Shown here: positions 18,086-28,781 of the stretch, piece after piece
Position numbering within the stretch: the stretch's first letter is position 1
Layout: every line of letters begins with the position of its first letter
DNA from: Saccharomyces paradoxus
Taxonomy: Eukaryota > Ascomycota > Saccharomycetes > Saccharomycetales > Saccharomycetaceae
DNA: 64,000 bases
NCBI RefSeq assembly: GCF_002079055.1
Contig: NC_047488.1
Span: 558,001 to 622,000, forward strand
Reading direction: 5' to 3'
Notes under the pieces: generated by a model
What the model was told of the DNA's origin: nothing
The model's input: only the letters and a program-made list of their open reading frames with translations
The model's database searches: none
Translations under genes and position numbers: made by a program

Positions 18086-19843
18086 ATGCTAAACCGCGCA
18101 CTAAATAATAGGTATGGATTTTTAATTCACCCTAGGAGGTTTGTGCATTTAAAAGATAAATCCCTAGATGGAGCATCTGTATTGTCTTCAAAAAAGAACC
18201 ATACGTACGATGTTCCAACTGATGATCCAAGCGGTATTCTCAATGCCTCGGACATTGATAGAATTAATAATTTGCCATTTTTCGATAACATCGGTGAGAC
18301 AAAAGAGGCAAATACTAAGGAAGGGGTATTGTTGAGTGAAAAATTGGCCAATGTTAAAGAATTATTTGGAGGAGATCCCGAAAATCCTTCATTTATCAAT
18401 TACAGATTTCCTAGAGATCTAGGAAATCCATATATTGATATTCAATTAAATCAGCTAAAGAAAAAAAGATTGTCCGTCACACAATTATGTACCACGCAGA
18501 ATTGGTGCGAATTAAGAAACTTTTATGATTTTTATTCACAGAATTTGTCTAACCAACTACTGAATTTAAAATTTCAAGTGCAAAAAGGTAAGAAGATCCA
18601 TAAATCACTGGAGGACGAGACGCATCCTGAATTAAATCAGTATAATAGTTTTACCCACGATTTCCTTGCGCTGACAAAGTTATCTATGGACATTGATGGC
18701 GAAATGGATGCCTTGTTAGACAACTGGTTTAACTCTATCAATAGGTTAATCTCCTTATTCACCAGAGGCGATGGTCATGCAAGAGAAATAGTTTGTCATG
18801 GTTTCATCAACTTACAAGACGGTAAACTAATACAGCAGTTGCTGAACAATGATAGTAAGACAAAAGAAAATGTTATAATATCAGGTATTATTGATCATTT
18901 AACTCTTAGAAACAAGCACAGTCATCAAGTAGAGAAAGGCATGGTTCATCTTGATACGGAACATCAAAGCTGGGGTAATGTTCTCGCTGAATTGCTACTA
19001 AACTTAAAACACCTGAAATCAAATAACGAGGTTCTTATCTCTGATATTAAGACAAGGTCAGTACCAAAAACCCCATCAATTGAATCCGTTATAGAATCAT
19101 CTAAATTACAGACAATGTATTACAAGTTCTTCTTTTTCCACCTTAGTCAAGACATGACACAAACCTACCATAGCTTTTTAATTAACGCCCAGAGAAGAGG
19201 GCTCGATGTTGATGCGCCCATAAATCCTACAAAGATTTTGACTTTAATACTAACAAACCCGCTCTTTGCTAATGATGTGAAGAACCTCCTGTATGGGCAA
19301 CCGATAAATCACGTTGCTTTCGATAGTGACACCAAAGGCTCTAATACATTCGATATGACGGCATTCAATGATTTACTAGACCGAGGTCCCACATCTTTCA
19401 ACGTGCCAATCGAACAAGAAGAAGATAGCTCGGAGCCGACAAAATGCATATCTTTGCGAGATTATGAATATTTCTATACAAAGTGGAAGACTCCTCTAAC
19501 TTTGAAATATTTCGCGGCAAGATTATCACAGATCTATTATATCGTGGGCAACCTCGTTTCGAATGATTTAATGATTGAATATTATTACCATAACGATAAC
19601 TTCCACAATATCATCTTCCCATACGATCCAGTAAAACTGGAAACCCATGCTCGTGATTCTGCAATGGTTTGGTTTGGTCATAGAGATATGCATCCAATTG
19701 AACCTACCCAAAAAAACTTCAACACTTATTGTAAATTTTGTGATTACAGGCACGTTTGTTCCTGGAAAAATAAAAGTAAATTGAAACTTGTTGATCTGGG
19801 AAAAGAATTAAAAAAAATCATTCTTGAATCAAGTATGGAGTAA
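18086..19843 (+). CDS. EXO5: Exo5 (Dem1), mitochondrial Fe-S 5' exonuclease
   Basis: 585 residues, the S. cerevisiae length. It is a single-strand 5' exonuclease of the PD-(D/E)XK superfamily needed to maintain mitochondrial DNA. The N-terminus (MLNRALNNRYGFLIHPRRF) is basic and lacks acidic residues, fitting a mitochondrial presequence. Cysteines C141 and C549, C552, C558 (CKFCDYRHVC) are placed as expected for the 4Fe-4S cluster that clamps the nuclease core; C135 lies close to C141. The frame is intact. Confidence 0.95.
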   Translation: MLNRALNNRYGFLIHPRRFVHLKDKSLDGASVLSSKKNHTYDVPTDDPSGILNASDIDRINNLPFFDNIGETKEANTKEGVLLSEKLANVKELFGGDPENPSFINYRFPRDLGNPYIDIQLNQLKKKRLSVTQLCTTQNWCELRNFYDFYSQNLSNQLLNLKFQVQKGKKIHKSLEDETHPELNQYNSFTHDFLALTKLSMDIDGEMDALLDNWFNSINRLISLFTRGDGHAREIVCHGFINLQDGKLIQQLLNNDSKTKENVIISGIIDHLTLRNKHSHQVEKGMVHLDTEHQSWGNVLAELLLNLKHLKSNNEVLISDIKTRSVPKTPSIESVIESSKLQTMYYKFFFFHLSQDMTQTYHSFLINAQRRGLDVDAPINPTKILTLILTNPLFANDVKNLLYGQPINHVAFDSDTKGSNTFDMTAFNDLLDRGPTSFNVPIEQEEDSSEPTKCISLRDYEYFYTKWKTPLTLKYFAARLSQIYYIVGNLVSNDLMIEYYYHNDNFHNIIFPYDPVKLETHARDSAMVWFGHRDMHPIEPTQKNFNTYCKFCDYRHVCSWKNKSKLKLVDLGKELKKIILESSME

Positions 19844-20293
19844 TATAGCTGCTGTAACAATATTCATTCTAGTCAGTAAAACTTCGTTATTTTGTGAATA
19901 AACTGACGAATCCGAAGTACCTTCATCAGTTTATTTAAAGCATAAAGCACATGAATCCTTTGTGTATTTAAACCTCATAGCTGCATCCGCATGTTTTGGA
20001 AAATCCCTTTTTTTTGCCTGTTTGTAAGTGAGTCAGAATTCATATGACAATTTTGATTAAAATATATATATTCAACTTTTATCAAGAGCATTAGATATTC
20101 GATGCGGCCTTCTCCTTCATTGGAGCCGTATAACTGCATGTTAAATTAAATCCAAAGAGAAACATATATACACTTAATAATTTCATTGTTTTTGGATAGA
20201 GCTCCTTGATAATCAGTTACAAAACAAATTATATGTATATTCAATGCCATTTAAAGAGTGTGCATCTTCACTTTTTCTTGAAAATCCTTATCG
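19844..20293. other. Convergent EXO5-ARL1 3' region
   Basis: 450 bases between convergent stops; A/T-rich with TATATATAT stretches. A short open frame at 20,244-20,456 is only a shadow of ARL1. Nothing else recognised. Confidence 0.45.
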
Positions 20294-20845
20294 CTATAAT
20301 TGTTCCTCTTTTATAACATCAATCAACCAATCTAAACCTTCAGTAATACCTTCACCTTTAATTGCACTTGAGGCTACAATAGACCAACTTCTGTCCTTCA
20401 ATTCTACAAGGTTCAGTTCTTTGGAGACTTCGCTTGCACTTAATGCACCCGGTTGATCTTGTTTATTTGCGAAAACCAGCAGTGCCGCATCTTGCAATTC
20501 TTCTTCCTGTAACATTAAATGAAGTTCCTTAGAGGCTGTGGACATACGATCTTTATCAGTCGAATCAACCACAAAAATGACTGCGGCAGTATCTGCGTAA
20601 TAACATCTCCAGTAGGGCCTGATACTCGTTTGACCACCGAGATCCCAAACGTTCAATTTCAAGTTTTTATAACTTAGCGTCTCTACATTGAAACCGATGG
20701 TTGGCTTTGTAGTGACGACTTCACCAATTTGTAAACGGTATAAGATAGTGGTTTTACCTGCACCATCTAACCCCAAAATCAATATACGCAATTCTTTGTT
20801 TGAACCCCATAGTTTGTCAAACATCGAACTGAAAATGTTACCCAT
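20294..20845 (-). CDS. ARL1: Arl1, Golgi Arf-like GTPase
   Basis: 183 residues. Arl1 recruits GRIP-domain golgins such as Imh1 to the trans-Golgi. G2 at the N-terminus (MGNIFSS) is the myristoylation site. The P-loop GLDGAGKT spans residues 25-32, DLGGQ includes catalytic Q72, and NKQD is at 127-130. All switch regions are intact. The [15 protein letters not shown] segment distinguishes the Arf/Arl group. Confidence 0.98.
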   Translation of the reverse strand: MGNIFSSMFDKLWGSNKELRILILGLDGAGKTTILYRLQIGEVVTTKPTIGFNVETLSYKNLKLNVWDLGGQTSIRPYWRCYYADTAAVIFVVDSTDKDRMSTASKELHLMLQEEELQDAALLVFANKQDQPGALSASEVSKELNLVELKDRSWSIVASSAIKGEGITEGLDWLIDVIKEEQL

Positions 20846-21270
20846 CTTGATCTAAAACTCACTTTACTAGAAATTTCTTCTTTAATCTCTTTTTATTTTT
20901 CCTCTGGATTTTAAGACCTTATTATTCACCGTTTCGTAAATACAAACGAACGACACAATCCTGTCCTACTCAAATGTTTCAGGAACATTCTGGCTAATAT
21001 TAATCGTCGTAAATCTAACTTTCATAGGCAAAACAGTTTTATTCAAAATTTCAAATTGAAAGGACTTTGTTACCCGTCCTGATTAGCGCAGTTGGTTTTG
21101 TTATTGTCATAGAAAGTATTTAACCTGCTCTTCTCAAATATCCCATAGATGGCATTTTTAATATTATTAGAGTGCATCAAAAGAAGTTTGCCTTTATCGT
21201 GGTGTAGTGCTAGAAGGCGGTATAAGAGCTAAACAACCCGTTTTGTATTTAAAATAGAAGGCCACCAATT
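20846..21270. other. Divergent ARL1-UBS1 intergenic region
   Basis: 425 bases holding both promoters. It includes an isolated tRNA A-box-like TTAGCGCAGTTGG (about 21,085-21,097) without a B box or cloverleaf, so no tRNA gene is called. Nothing else recognised. Confidence 0.45.
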
Positions 21271-22104
21271 ATGGCTCACCCATTAACCAGGAAATTGCTA
21301 AAGGACTGGAAGTATTTTATGCGCCATCCTGAAAAGACCCAGGGCCTTTTTCATGTAAGGCCCCATGATTCAGACTTACATCTTTGGCATGTAGTAATGT
21401 ACGAGCCCAGGACTTCTTTGGAAGTTTATTTACTGCTTTATATTGGTGGAAATGACCAGGACCCATATATTATCATGAAATGTCTGTCTCCGAATTCTTG
21501 CTTTCCAATCAACAGGACAGTTTCGATGACACACTTAAACTATCTTCTATCGAAAGACTTGGGATTGCAGGATTTACTTTCCCATATATGGCAACCACTT
21601 TTTCATATTCAAGCAACAGAAGACTTACAGTATTCACCCTCAATGGTAAAATTCAACAAGGCGTGGAATAGAATTATTTACAAGGACTTTAAATCTTACT
21701 TCCCAGAACTGATAGGTACTCTGCAACCAGGTGACTATTCTATAGTAAAGAGTTATTCCAAGAACCTTAATATCAGCAATAGTAATAGTAACAGTGTTAA
21801 TGAATTTATGTCGTTTTACAACTCTCAAAGTCACAACTTTCATGTACAAGACAACAACAAAAATCCTTATATTAACAACAGCATAGGAAAGACTGGTATA
21901 TCGTCTACTCTTAATAATAACAACAATAACAAAAAGACACATGACTACAATACTATCGACTTCATGACCAGAAATCTACTTGCATGTGATGATGACAGTA
22001 TTCATCCGGTAGTAAGCTCTAAAAGGTCGAGAACATCGACATGTCCAGACGAAATAAACGAGAATCGCAGTAATGAGCATTACACAAAGAGGAAAAGAAT
22101 CTAA
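21271..22104 (+). CDS. UBS1: Ubs1, suppressor of cdc34 (UBC-like protein)
   Basis: 277 residues, as in S. cerevisiae. Ubs1 is a positive regulator of the Cdc34 ubiquitin-conjugating enzyme and is linked to nuclear export and import of Cdc34. The first 130 or so residues resemble an E2 fold (e.g. LLKDWKYFMRHP, LHLWHVVMYEP), but there is no convincing catalytic HPN-Cys motif, so it is probably not an active E2. The rest is Asn/Ser-rich low complexity (SNSNSNS, NNNNNN) ending in a basic KRSRTSTCP...KRKR segment that could be a nuclear signal. It converges with TYR1. Confidence 0.92.
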   Translation: MAHPLTRKLLKDWKYFMRHPEKTQGLFHVRPHDSDLHLWHVVMYEPRTSLEVYLLLYIGGNDQDPYIIMKCLSPNSCFPINRTVSMTHLNYLLSKDLGLQDLLSHIWQPLFHIQATEDLQYSPSMVKFNKAWNRIIYKDFKSYFPELIGTLQPGDYSIVKSYSKNLNISNSNSNSVNEFMSFYNSQSHNFHVQDNNKNPYINNSIGKTGISSTLNNNNNNKKTHDYNTIDFMTRNLLACDDDSIHPVVSSKRSRTSTCPDEINENRSNEHYTKRKRI

Positions 22105-22250
22105 GGGGTATAATATCTACAGGAGAGTAGAATTTTTCTTCTTTTATCGAGATTTTTTGCATGGACATTTGTCACAGTATATATTTTTATTCAGGTATAT
22201 AAATCCATTCCTTCTCACAAAAGAAGGCCTAATATTATAGGAAAACGGCA

Positions 22251-23618
22251 TCAAAAACTTTCTGTATTTATTTTTTTAACAGCCGAACGCTCCTTAGAAT
22301 GACTCAGAATGGTCTTTATCATCTCGTTACCAATGAGATTAGCCTCTGGAAGCATTGGTTCAAAAAACTTTTGAACACTCTGAAATTGCTTTTTGTATAT
22401 ATCAAAATTAGCAAAAGATACAACCGAACTCCATTCTCTAGCCGAAATAACAAATTCTAGATCATCTTTTATGAATGACTTGTCATGAAGAGCTGCATCG
22501 ATTGTCTGCTCCAATAGACCAGGTTTTAAAAACAGATATTCGGACACACCCAAAAAGATTCTGAATAAAGGCGTCGAACAAATCATGTGGTCATATGGAT
22601 CAATACCAAGTTGAAACCACGAATCAACAATCGCTAACAATGATAAATGCGAATTCGGCACTGGCTTGGAATTGGTGCTGTCACCAACGCTGTTTTTGGA
22701 TAGCGAATACTTCTCCAGGATTGTATCATCTAGCAGTAAGAGACCGGTATGTTTTCCAAATACAAACTGCTTAGCTCTTAATAACCTATCAGTAAGTTCT
22801 TGTTCTTTGTTATCTATCATTAAACTAAATAGTTCCGTTGCACTTGTGGCATATTGAAGGATTTGCTGGTGTGCACTTGGGTTTGTTATGGCTAATCCTG
22901 CGTAAACATGCCACTTGTTGGAATATATTCTTAATGATATATTAACTTTCACATTTTCTAGCCCGCCGTACCATTTGTTTACACCCAGAGTCCAAGGATA
23001 AATCTTTATTTTTGCCCACGCAGAACCCATACTCAAGAAGGCAGCATGCGTCACGGCTTGTGTATCAGCAGTAATCTTGTCATGCTCTTCATATGTCAAA
23101 TAAACTTGCTTACTCTTTAAACATGACATCACAGAATTAACGAACTCAAAAGACTCAGGATACTGTGATCTATAATTGATAATAACTAACGGTTGTCCTT
23201 CAGTATTAACCTTGGGTCCATGAAGAGAATGAACGGTAATAATATCACAATCCTTGGGTAAATATTGTTCGAAAGCCTCGATTTCAGGCAGCTTACAACT
23301 CGTTTGACCCCCCACAATTGTTCCAACTTTAGAAGATGGTCCATACATTGCGACAATTTTACTAATATTGGATGCCTCAACACTATAGATAATATAGTCA
23401 CTTTTTCTGGACACTAAATGTCCATTTTTCACTAGTTCGAATTTGGAAGAAGCATATTTTTCTTTCAGTTCGTCATAATATTCTTCTCTATCACAACATA
23501 TTACTTTCCATCCAGCATCTGTAAATTTATTGGCGTATAATAGGCCCATATCACCTAGACCAATTATACCAATGACTTTTGTGGCTTTCCATTGCTCGAT
23601 CTTATCCTCCGGTACCAT
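22251..23618 (-). CDS. TYR1: Tyr1, prephenate dehydrogenase
   Basis: 455 residues from MVPEDKIEQW (S. cerevisiae 452); a Met three codons earlier (23,627) is in frame but does not fit the family N-terminus. It catalyses the NADP-dependent oxidative decarboxylation of prephenate to 4-hydroxyphenylpyruvate in tyrosine synthesis. The Rossmann dinucleotide turn is IGIIGLGDMGLLYANKF (about 16-32), and the conserved HSLHGPKV segment with its active-site His is present. The C-terminal few residues differ from S. cerevisiae. Confidence 0.97.
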   Translation of the reverse strand: MVPEDKIEQWKATKVIGIIGLGDMGLLYANKFTDAGWKVICCDREEYYDELKEKYASSKFELVKNGHLVSRKSDYIIYSVEASNISKIVAMYGPSSKVGTIVGGQTSCKLPEIEAFEQYLPKDCDIITVHSLHGPKVNTEGQPLVIINYRSQYPESFEFVNSVMSCLKSKQVYLTYEEHDKITADTQAVTHAAFLSMGSAWAKIKIYPWTLGVNKWYGGLENVKVNISLRIYSNKWHVYAGLAITNPSAHQQILQYATSATELFSLMIDNKEQELTDRLLRAKQFVFGKHTGLLLLDDTILEKYSLSKNSVGDSTNSKPVPNSHLSLLAIVDSWFQLGIDPYDHMICSTPLFRIFLGVSEYLFLKPGLLEQTIDAALHDKSFIKDDLEFVISAREWSSVVSFANFDIYKKQFQSVQKFFEPMLPEANLIGNEMIKTILSHSKERSAVKKINTESF

Positions 23619-23897
23619 ATTTTTCAAATGGATATGGAGTCGTCCTTCCTTCGAGGGCTTTGATGTTCTTGTTACTTAGAAAACTTTTCTCGATTTGAAA
23701 TATTCTAGTATCACCTTCTTCGAAGCTTATTTTCATTAAAGGCCTCAAAAAAAAATAAAAAATGACACATAGCTGAAGTTCTAAACTTCATACACTGATA
23801 ACGCTATTTAAGTAAAACTAACAGTAATTAATATTTTTGATAAAATATTAGCCATAGATAGTATACAACAAAAGGAAAGCGAAAAAAGAAAGACATG

Positions 23898-24320
23898 CTA
23901 TACATAAATACGGACCTCTACACCGCTTAGAGTCCTTTTTTTAAGTCGGGTTTCTTTATCATCATCTTCAACATCGCTTTTGATCTCGATATCTGCTTGT
24001 TCTTCAGTTATTACTTCATCAATAACTTCTATAGTTTTGGTGAAAACCTCTATTTTCTTGTTCTTTTGATCTTGGAAATGGCAACCTAATGCCAGTGTCT
24101 TTTCTACAGCTTTGCCCATACCCAAAACGGTAACATAGGATGATCCGTGCCTACGGACACTTTCGAGAAACTTATTAATTCTTTTCAGCGCACTAACATA
24201 TGGTGTTGTCGACTTAACGAAGATTGTTGTATGTATCTGCTTATGTGTTAGGGTCTTCAACGATGAATGCTTCCTTACTCGTTTAGTAGGATAGATTTTG
24301 GTATTCTCCTTGAGTGCCAT
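23898..24320 (-). CDS. POP7: Pop7, RNase P and RNase MRP subunit
   Basis: 140 residues from MALKENT, matching the S. cerevisiae length; an in-frame Met six codons upstream (24,338) is disfavoured. Pop7 (Rpp2) is an Alba-family protein that pairs with Pop6 and binds the P3 stem of RNase P and MRP RNAs. Signature stretches are HTTIFVKSTTPYVSALKRIN and VLGMGKAVEKTLALGCHF. The acidic tail is more diverged. Convergent with nothing: TYR1 lies downstream on the same strand. Confidence 0.95.
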   Translation of the reverse strand: MALKENTKIYPTKRVRKHSSLKTLTHKQIHTTIFVKSTTPYVSALKRINKFLESVRRHGSSYVTVLGMGKAVEKTLALGCHFQDQKNKKIEVFTKTIEVIDEVITEEQADIEIKSDVEDDDKETRLKKRTLSGVEVRIYV

Positions 24321-24811
24321 CTTAGATGCAGACTTCACTTTCCCCTTCTCTATCCTTCAATCTTGTTGTTTATTTATGAATAATGAAGTAGCTCTCTACA
24401 AAGAGTAAAATTAAACAATTAGTCGAACGATCAATTGCAAGAAAAAAAATGAAAAAAAGGCATTTTTTGGAAATGACATGAAAAAGACCATTTAAGTATG
24501 ACCCATGGTGATCCAACCCCATTATATTAAGTTGTTTGAGATCTTCACTAATTTAATCTGAAAATTTTGGACATTATTGTTGCCATTTTTCATATTCAAT
24601 TCAACAGCCTGGTATGGAAGTAAAGAAATTATCTCCGAAACAGTACCCTTTTATGCTTCTTTTCAAGAGTTACTGGAACATCAACTTCAAGGCCAAACAG
24701 AATTGATGAAGCAAGTACAATCACTTGAAGTTGCTTCTTATTTTCTCTTTTTCTTCTATTGATTTTTGGTTTCGTCTAGTTGACATCGTTTTGCTAACTT
24801 TAGGGAAAGAA
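24321..24811. other. Divergent POP7-PEX32 intergenic region
   Basis: 491 bases. It contains a 61-codon frame (24,577-24,762) whose translation looks unusually protein-like in part (SFQELLEHQLQGQTELMKQ) but matches nothing I recognise. The rest is AT-rich promoter sequence. Confidence 0.4.
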
Positions 24812-26053
24812 ATGGACACAAATTCTAAAGCCAAAGTGCAGAGTGAAAATAAAAAGGTCAAGGCGAAGTTTATACATAATCATGGGCAAAAGCCCTCTCT
24901 TATCCAAATCACACCCCCAATGATATCTAGCACTCTGTTCCACGCATATCCATTATTGCTACTATTCGACAATGCGCTAGCGAATATAATGTGGCTATCC
25001 GACGATAAATGTTTGACGTTCATTTATTTAACTAGCATATGGCTGACCATAAGTTTTTTTATCCCCATTGAAATAGAGGTGAGTTATGTTCAGCCATTTA
25101 CTGAGATTTTTAGACTCTGGTTAGGCATTATAAGCGGGGCATTCCTTTTTTTATCGTTCATGTATTACGTTGTTTCATTAATAACTTCATTAAGAGACAC
25201 CGAGCCTCCTACGTTGGATGAGATTGTGGTGCTATTAGAGTCCGTGTTGGGCAAACTAGAGGTACTAAGAAACGAGCTAAACATTTGGAAAAAACTGAAG
25301 TTTTCATTTAATGGCGTCAATGAGAAGTGTTCCAACAAGAGGTTATTTTGCAGATTATTCCTATTGGGTACAATTTTTCAAATTATTATCATGAGATACA
25401 TATCACCAGGAGCTTATACTAGATTTTTTATTATCGCTGGCTTGGTGTACCACACGACTAGTTTTCAGGCTACCTTAAGATTACTTTGGAGATTTACTCC
25501 TGTTAGAAATTTCTATTATTTGGGGATCAAAAGTTTCAAAATTTCGAATTTGTTACCAAATCATTTAAACATGAAACATATCATTATTTTATCTCAAGAG
25601 GGAGCGATCACGGTGCCACTGGTAGAGGTGTTACCTAGATTACTCCAAGGCAAGGAGGGTGAAGACCACATCCACATTCTACAGCTTTTGCTTAATGAGA
25701 AAAAAGATAACTTTGACAATCAAGACCTAAAAATATTAGAAATTGAAATACACGAAAATCAGAGAAGGTGGTATCAAAGTAAAAATTGGAGTACAAACTT
25801 GCTGCCCTATGAAAGGCAAAATTACTCCATAGAAGTTAAGAATACTGAAGGAACATTAACCATGAAAAGTTGTTTGCCAACCCATAAGCTTGGTGAAGAA
25901 GAATTACCCGATAATTGGCATTGGATTAATGACGTCTGGGACGGAACTGATTGGGTATATTCTGATTCAGCATGGAGAGAAATTGGACAATACAGTTCCT
26001 CAGAAAGTTTTACCAGGTCAAGGAAATGGAAACGACGCCTCTTTCACCTGTAA
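24812..26053 (+). CDS. PEX32: Pex32, peroxisome-ER contact protein
   Basis: 413 residues from MDTNSKAKVQ, the S. cerevisiae length; the frame is open 29 codons further up, but those residues have no family match. Pex32 belongs to the Pex30-32 reticulon-like group that regulates peroxisome number at ER contacts. Hydrophobic pairs lie at about residues 40-90 and 105-125, with others near 205-240. The C-terminal dysferlin (DysF) domain is marked by its Trp/Arg pairs: RRWYQSKNWS, then DNWHWINDVWDGTDW, then SRKWKRRLF. Confidence 0.94.
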   Translation: MDTNSKAKVQSENKKVKAKFIHNHGQKPSLIQITPPMISSTLFHAYPLLLLFDNALANIMWLSDDKCLTFIYLTSIWLTISFFIPIEIEVSYVQPFTEIFRLWLGIISGAFLFLSFMYYVVSLITSLRDTEPPTLDEIVVLLESVLGKLEVLRNELNIWKKLKFSFNGVNEKCSNKRLFCRLFLLGTIFQIIIMRYISPGAYTRFFIIAGLVYHTTSFQATLRLLWRFTPVRNFYYLGIKSFKISNLLPNHLNMKHIIILSQEGAITVPLVEVLPRLLQGKEGEDHIHILQLLLNEKKDNFDNQDLKILEIEIHENQRRWYQSKNWSTNLLPYERQNYSIEVKNTEGTLTMKSCLPTHKLGEEELPDNWHWINDVWDGTDWVYSDSAWREIGQYSSSESFTRSRKWKRRLFHL

Positions 26054-26354
26054 TAATATAGCTATAAGTCTCTAAACTGCAAAAATAATCGACTGCTTGA
26101 CATTATCATTATATCGGGAATTTTCCCATATGTTGAAGCATATGAAAATAAAAAACTTGATAAGGTGGTGTGTAATTGTGTATGTTGTCATAAATTTCAT
26201 GAAATTCTTATAACGGTTTACGTAGAAAGATTTATCATTTTTATAATAAAAGATAGAATATAGGAGCAATGTATAAAGGCATATAATGAAGTACTGGTAA
26301 TTCATTCAAGAAACAAATAAAGGAATAAACAATTCAATACAAAGATTTTTTCGA
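26054..26354. other. Convergent PEX32-SSE2 3' region
   Basis: 301 bases between convergent stops, strongly A/T-rich. A 77-codon frame within it is low-complexity and unsupported. Nothing else seen. Confidence 0.4.
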
Positions 26355-28436
26355 TTAATCAAGGTCCATGTTTTCATCATTGTCATCATCGTTATCATCA
26401 CTTGCAGCTTGTGCTCTTCTTTGTCCGGCCAATTTTTCAGCGATATCATTCGTTTTGGAAGTTTCTTGATTCGCTCTCAGTGCCTGTCTTTTTTCTTCCT
26501 CCTTCGCTACATACCTAGCTCTAATAACGTTCCCTAATGATGCCAATTCCTCATATTTAGCAATGTATTTCGCCTTGGTAGAATCGTCGCCATCCCCGTA
26601 TAACCAATTTTCGGTGCTGGCCAACATGTTTTTCAATTTCTGTTTTTCTGCATCAGATGCAAAATCAGAGTACTCATTATCGAGCTTGGCACGAAGAGTA
26701 TAAATGTACTCTTCAAGAGCATTTTTGCGATCCTCGGTTTCAGCAACCAGCTTATCCTGGTTTGTTAATTCATTTTCTTTTTCAATTAGATCATTCAATT
26801 CAACTGGGTTCAGCGCAAATGTTTCCGCAGTCATACCTAGCATGTCCTTCTTAACCGTTTTAGTAACTTCCTTGAATTGAGGCTCAGCGTCCTCTGGTGC
26901 GTCTTCAGGTAAAGGTACTGGTTCTTGAACTGTAATATCTTCCATTGTGTAAGCGTTCTCGATAATGTGCAAGCCAGAAGGATCACATCTTAGCTTAACT
27001 TTTACAGGAACAAAATCTTTACCTTTAGGAACACTGACACCAGTGAATCTCCATTTAGCAATAGTTGCGGAAGAACCTTTTGGTAGTTTTGAAGGATCAG
27101 TGTATATCGCTTTCATGTGAAAGTCGCCTGTACGATGTAAAGTGATTAGTTTCGTTGATGGATATGAGGAATTAGCAGGGAAAACTTCCAAGTGATCCTC
27201 GTCGTCAACCTGCTTATCCCAAGTGTAGGACACTGAATATGGATCAATATCTTCAAATTTAAATGGTCTGACCCTTAAAGTTGGCGAGTGAATGGCGCAT
27301 ATGAAAGCAGCTCCCTTAGCAACAGCTTCATCTTGGTTTAGAGTAGATGATAAAGGTTTACCGAAAGCATCAGATACTGACTTCTTTAAAACTGGGATAC
27401 GTGTTGTACCGCCAATTATTTCTACAAAGTCAATATCATTGACGCTTAATTTAGCTTGAGTCAAGGCATTAGAAATCGGATACGTCACACGTTTCAACAG
27501 AGGTTTTACTAATTCTTCTAGTTCTTCGCGACTCAACTGAGAAGAAACATCAATGTCGTCCATAACAGATTCAACGGAGAAAGGAGCAGTAGAGTTCGCG
27601 GAGAGTACCTTTTTCAACTTTTCAGCAGCGATTAAAATCCTGTTGTAAGCTTTCGGATTTTTCCTAATGTCAATCTTGTACTTATCCTTAAATTGATCAG
27701 CGAAATGTTCAGTGATTGCACGATCGAAATTTCTACCACCAAAGTGCTTGTCATAAGCAGTACCTAATACTTTCATTTCGCCTTTGCGGAAAGCCATAAT
27801 AGAACAGGTATAAGTAGAATGCCCAATGTCCACCAAGCCAATTATTCTCGGCTTTTCTTCAGGACCAGGCAGATCATCTTTGAAGACACCATACGAAACA
27901 GCTGCCGCAGTGACATCATTGACAATCCTTACAGGATTCAATCCTGCAATTCTAGCGGCATCAGCTATGTTATAACGTTGTTCTTCGGAATACCATACGG
28001 GCACCGCAAGACAGACATCAGTGATTGATGACTTCGTTTCCTGTTGAACAGTGTGCTTAACTTTATCGATGAACATAGCAGTTAGTTGAGTAGCTGAAAA
28101 TATGTGTGTTTTACCGCCGAACTTGACTTCAGCACCAACTTTACCATTTTTCAGTTGTACTAATTTTGAAGTAAAGAATTTGTTCTCGATATCGAACTCA
28201 GGGTCTTTGAACTTCAGACCAATGATCCTTTTCAAGTTTTCCACAGTATTTTTAACATTGGACGTTTGCTTAGTTTTACCAGATTCACCTAAATACCTAT
28301 TTCTAGGGCCAAAGCCGACCAGGGATGGCGTAGATCTGTTAGAAACTTCATTGACAACGACGTCAATACCTCTATTCCTGGCAACTGCCAGTACTGAGTT
28401 ATTGTTGCCTAAATCTAAGCCGAATGGAGTGCTCAT
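26355..28436 (-). CDS. SSE2: Sse2, Hsp110 nucleotide-exchange chaperone
   Basis: 693 residues, as in S. cerevisiae. Sse2, the stress-induced paralog of Sse1, is the exchange factor for Hsp70 Ssa and Ssb. The N-terminal ATPase begins with [20 protein letters not shown] and has the second phosphate loop [11 protein letters not shown] and the adenosine motif IIGGTTRIP. The substrate-binding beta domain is followed by an acidic insertion ([12 protein letters not shown]), the helical lid and a [14 protein letters not shown] tail typical of Hsp110. Position between PEX32 and NPL4 identifies it as SSE2 rather than SSE1. Confidence 0.97.
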   Translation of the reverse strand: MSTPFGLDLGNNNSVLAVARNRGIDVVVNEVSNRSTPSLVGFGPRNRYLGESGKTKQTSNVKNTVENLKRIIGLKFKDPEFDIENKFFTSKLVQLKNGKVGAEVKFGGKTHIFSATQLTAMFIDKVKHTVQQETKSSITDVCLAVPVWYSEEQRYNIADAARIAGLNPVRIVNDVTAAAVSYGVFKDDLPGPEEKPRIIGLVDIGHSTYTCSIMAFRKGEMKVLGTAYDKHFGGRNFDRAITEHFADQFKDKYKIDIRKNPKAYNRILIAAEKLKKVLSANSTAPFSVESVMDDIDVSSQLSREELEELVKPLLKRVTYPISNALTQAKLSVNDIDFVEIIGGTTRIPVLKKSVSDAFGKPLSSTLNQDEAVAKGAAFICAIHSPTLRVRPFKFEDIDPYSVSYTWDKQVDDEDHLEVFPANSSYPSTKLITLHRTGDFHMKAIYTDPSKLPKGSSATIAKWRFTGVSVPKGKDFVPVKVKLRCDPSGLHIIENAYTMEDITVQEPVPLPEDAPEDAEPQFKEVTKTVKKDMLGMTAETFALNPVELNDLIEKENELTNQDKLVAETEDRKNALEEYIYTLRAKLDNEYSDFASDAEKQKLKNMLASTENWLYGDGDDSTKAKYIAKYEELASLGNVIRARYVAKEEEKRQALRANQETSKTNDIAEKLAGQRRAQAASDDNDDDNDENMDLD

Positions 28437-28781
28437 CTTATTAACTCTTTGGTTACGTCTGTTACAGGCTAAGAAAAAAAAAAAAAAGTTTTTAAGGATA
28501 TTTCCAAAACCAATCTAAGGTTCCATAAAATCGAAATCCTCAAATGGTTGAGATCTTTGGTTTGAATGAAAAGTACCCTAATATATACCAAATTACGAAA
28601 GTGACTCCCAGTTATTGTTCCTTAAAGTTTATCGTATGAAGTGACTTTTAAAAGGGACGTTCTGGAAACGTCTACAATTTTAAAAGATGATTTACATAGT
28701 TTTAAAATAAAAAGACTCAATTTTACCTTCCGTGCATTCTTATTTTTTCTATCTAAAACCTCAGATCTTGCGGACACTGTC
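28437..28781. other. SSE2-NPL4 intergenic region
   Basis: 345 bases with the SSE2 promoter and the NPL4 3' end. It includes a 13-A run immediately upstream of SSE2 and a heat-shock element core, listed separately. Confidence 0.5.
28660..28667 (-). promoter_or_regulatory. Heat-shock element core upstream of SSE2
   Basis: TTCTGGAA (within GTTCTGGAAAC) is an inverted pair of Hsf1 half-sites nTTCnnGAAn, about 225 bases upstream of the SSE2 start. SSE2 is heat-induced in S. cerevisiae, which fits. No perfect third unit is seen. Confidence 0.5.

Noticed and set aside
21085-21097. TTAGCGCAGTTGG resembling a tRNA A box between ARL1 and UBS1
   Set aside because: No B box (GGTTCGANTCC-like) or cloverleaf pairing follows, so no tRNA gene can be supported.
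22915-22927. TGTTGGAATATAT resembling the start of a yeast LTR
   Set aside because: It lies inside intact TYR1 coding sequence and has no matching end; a chance match.
24790-24804. TGCTAAC followed by TTTAG just before PEX32, resembling an intron 3' end
   Set aside because: No matching GTATGT-type donor in a suitable upstream frame, and the PEX32 ortholog starts at the next ATG without an intron.
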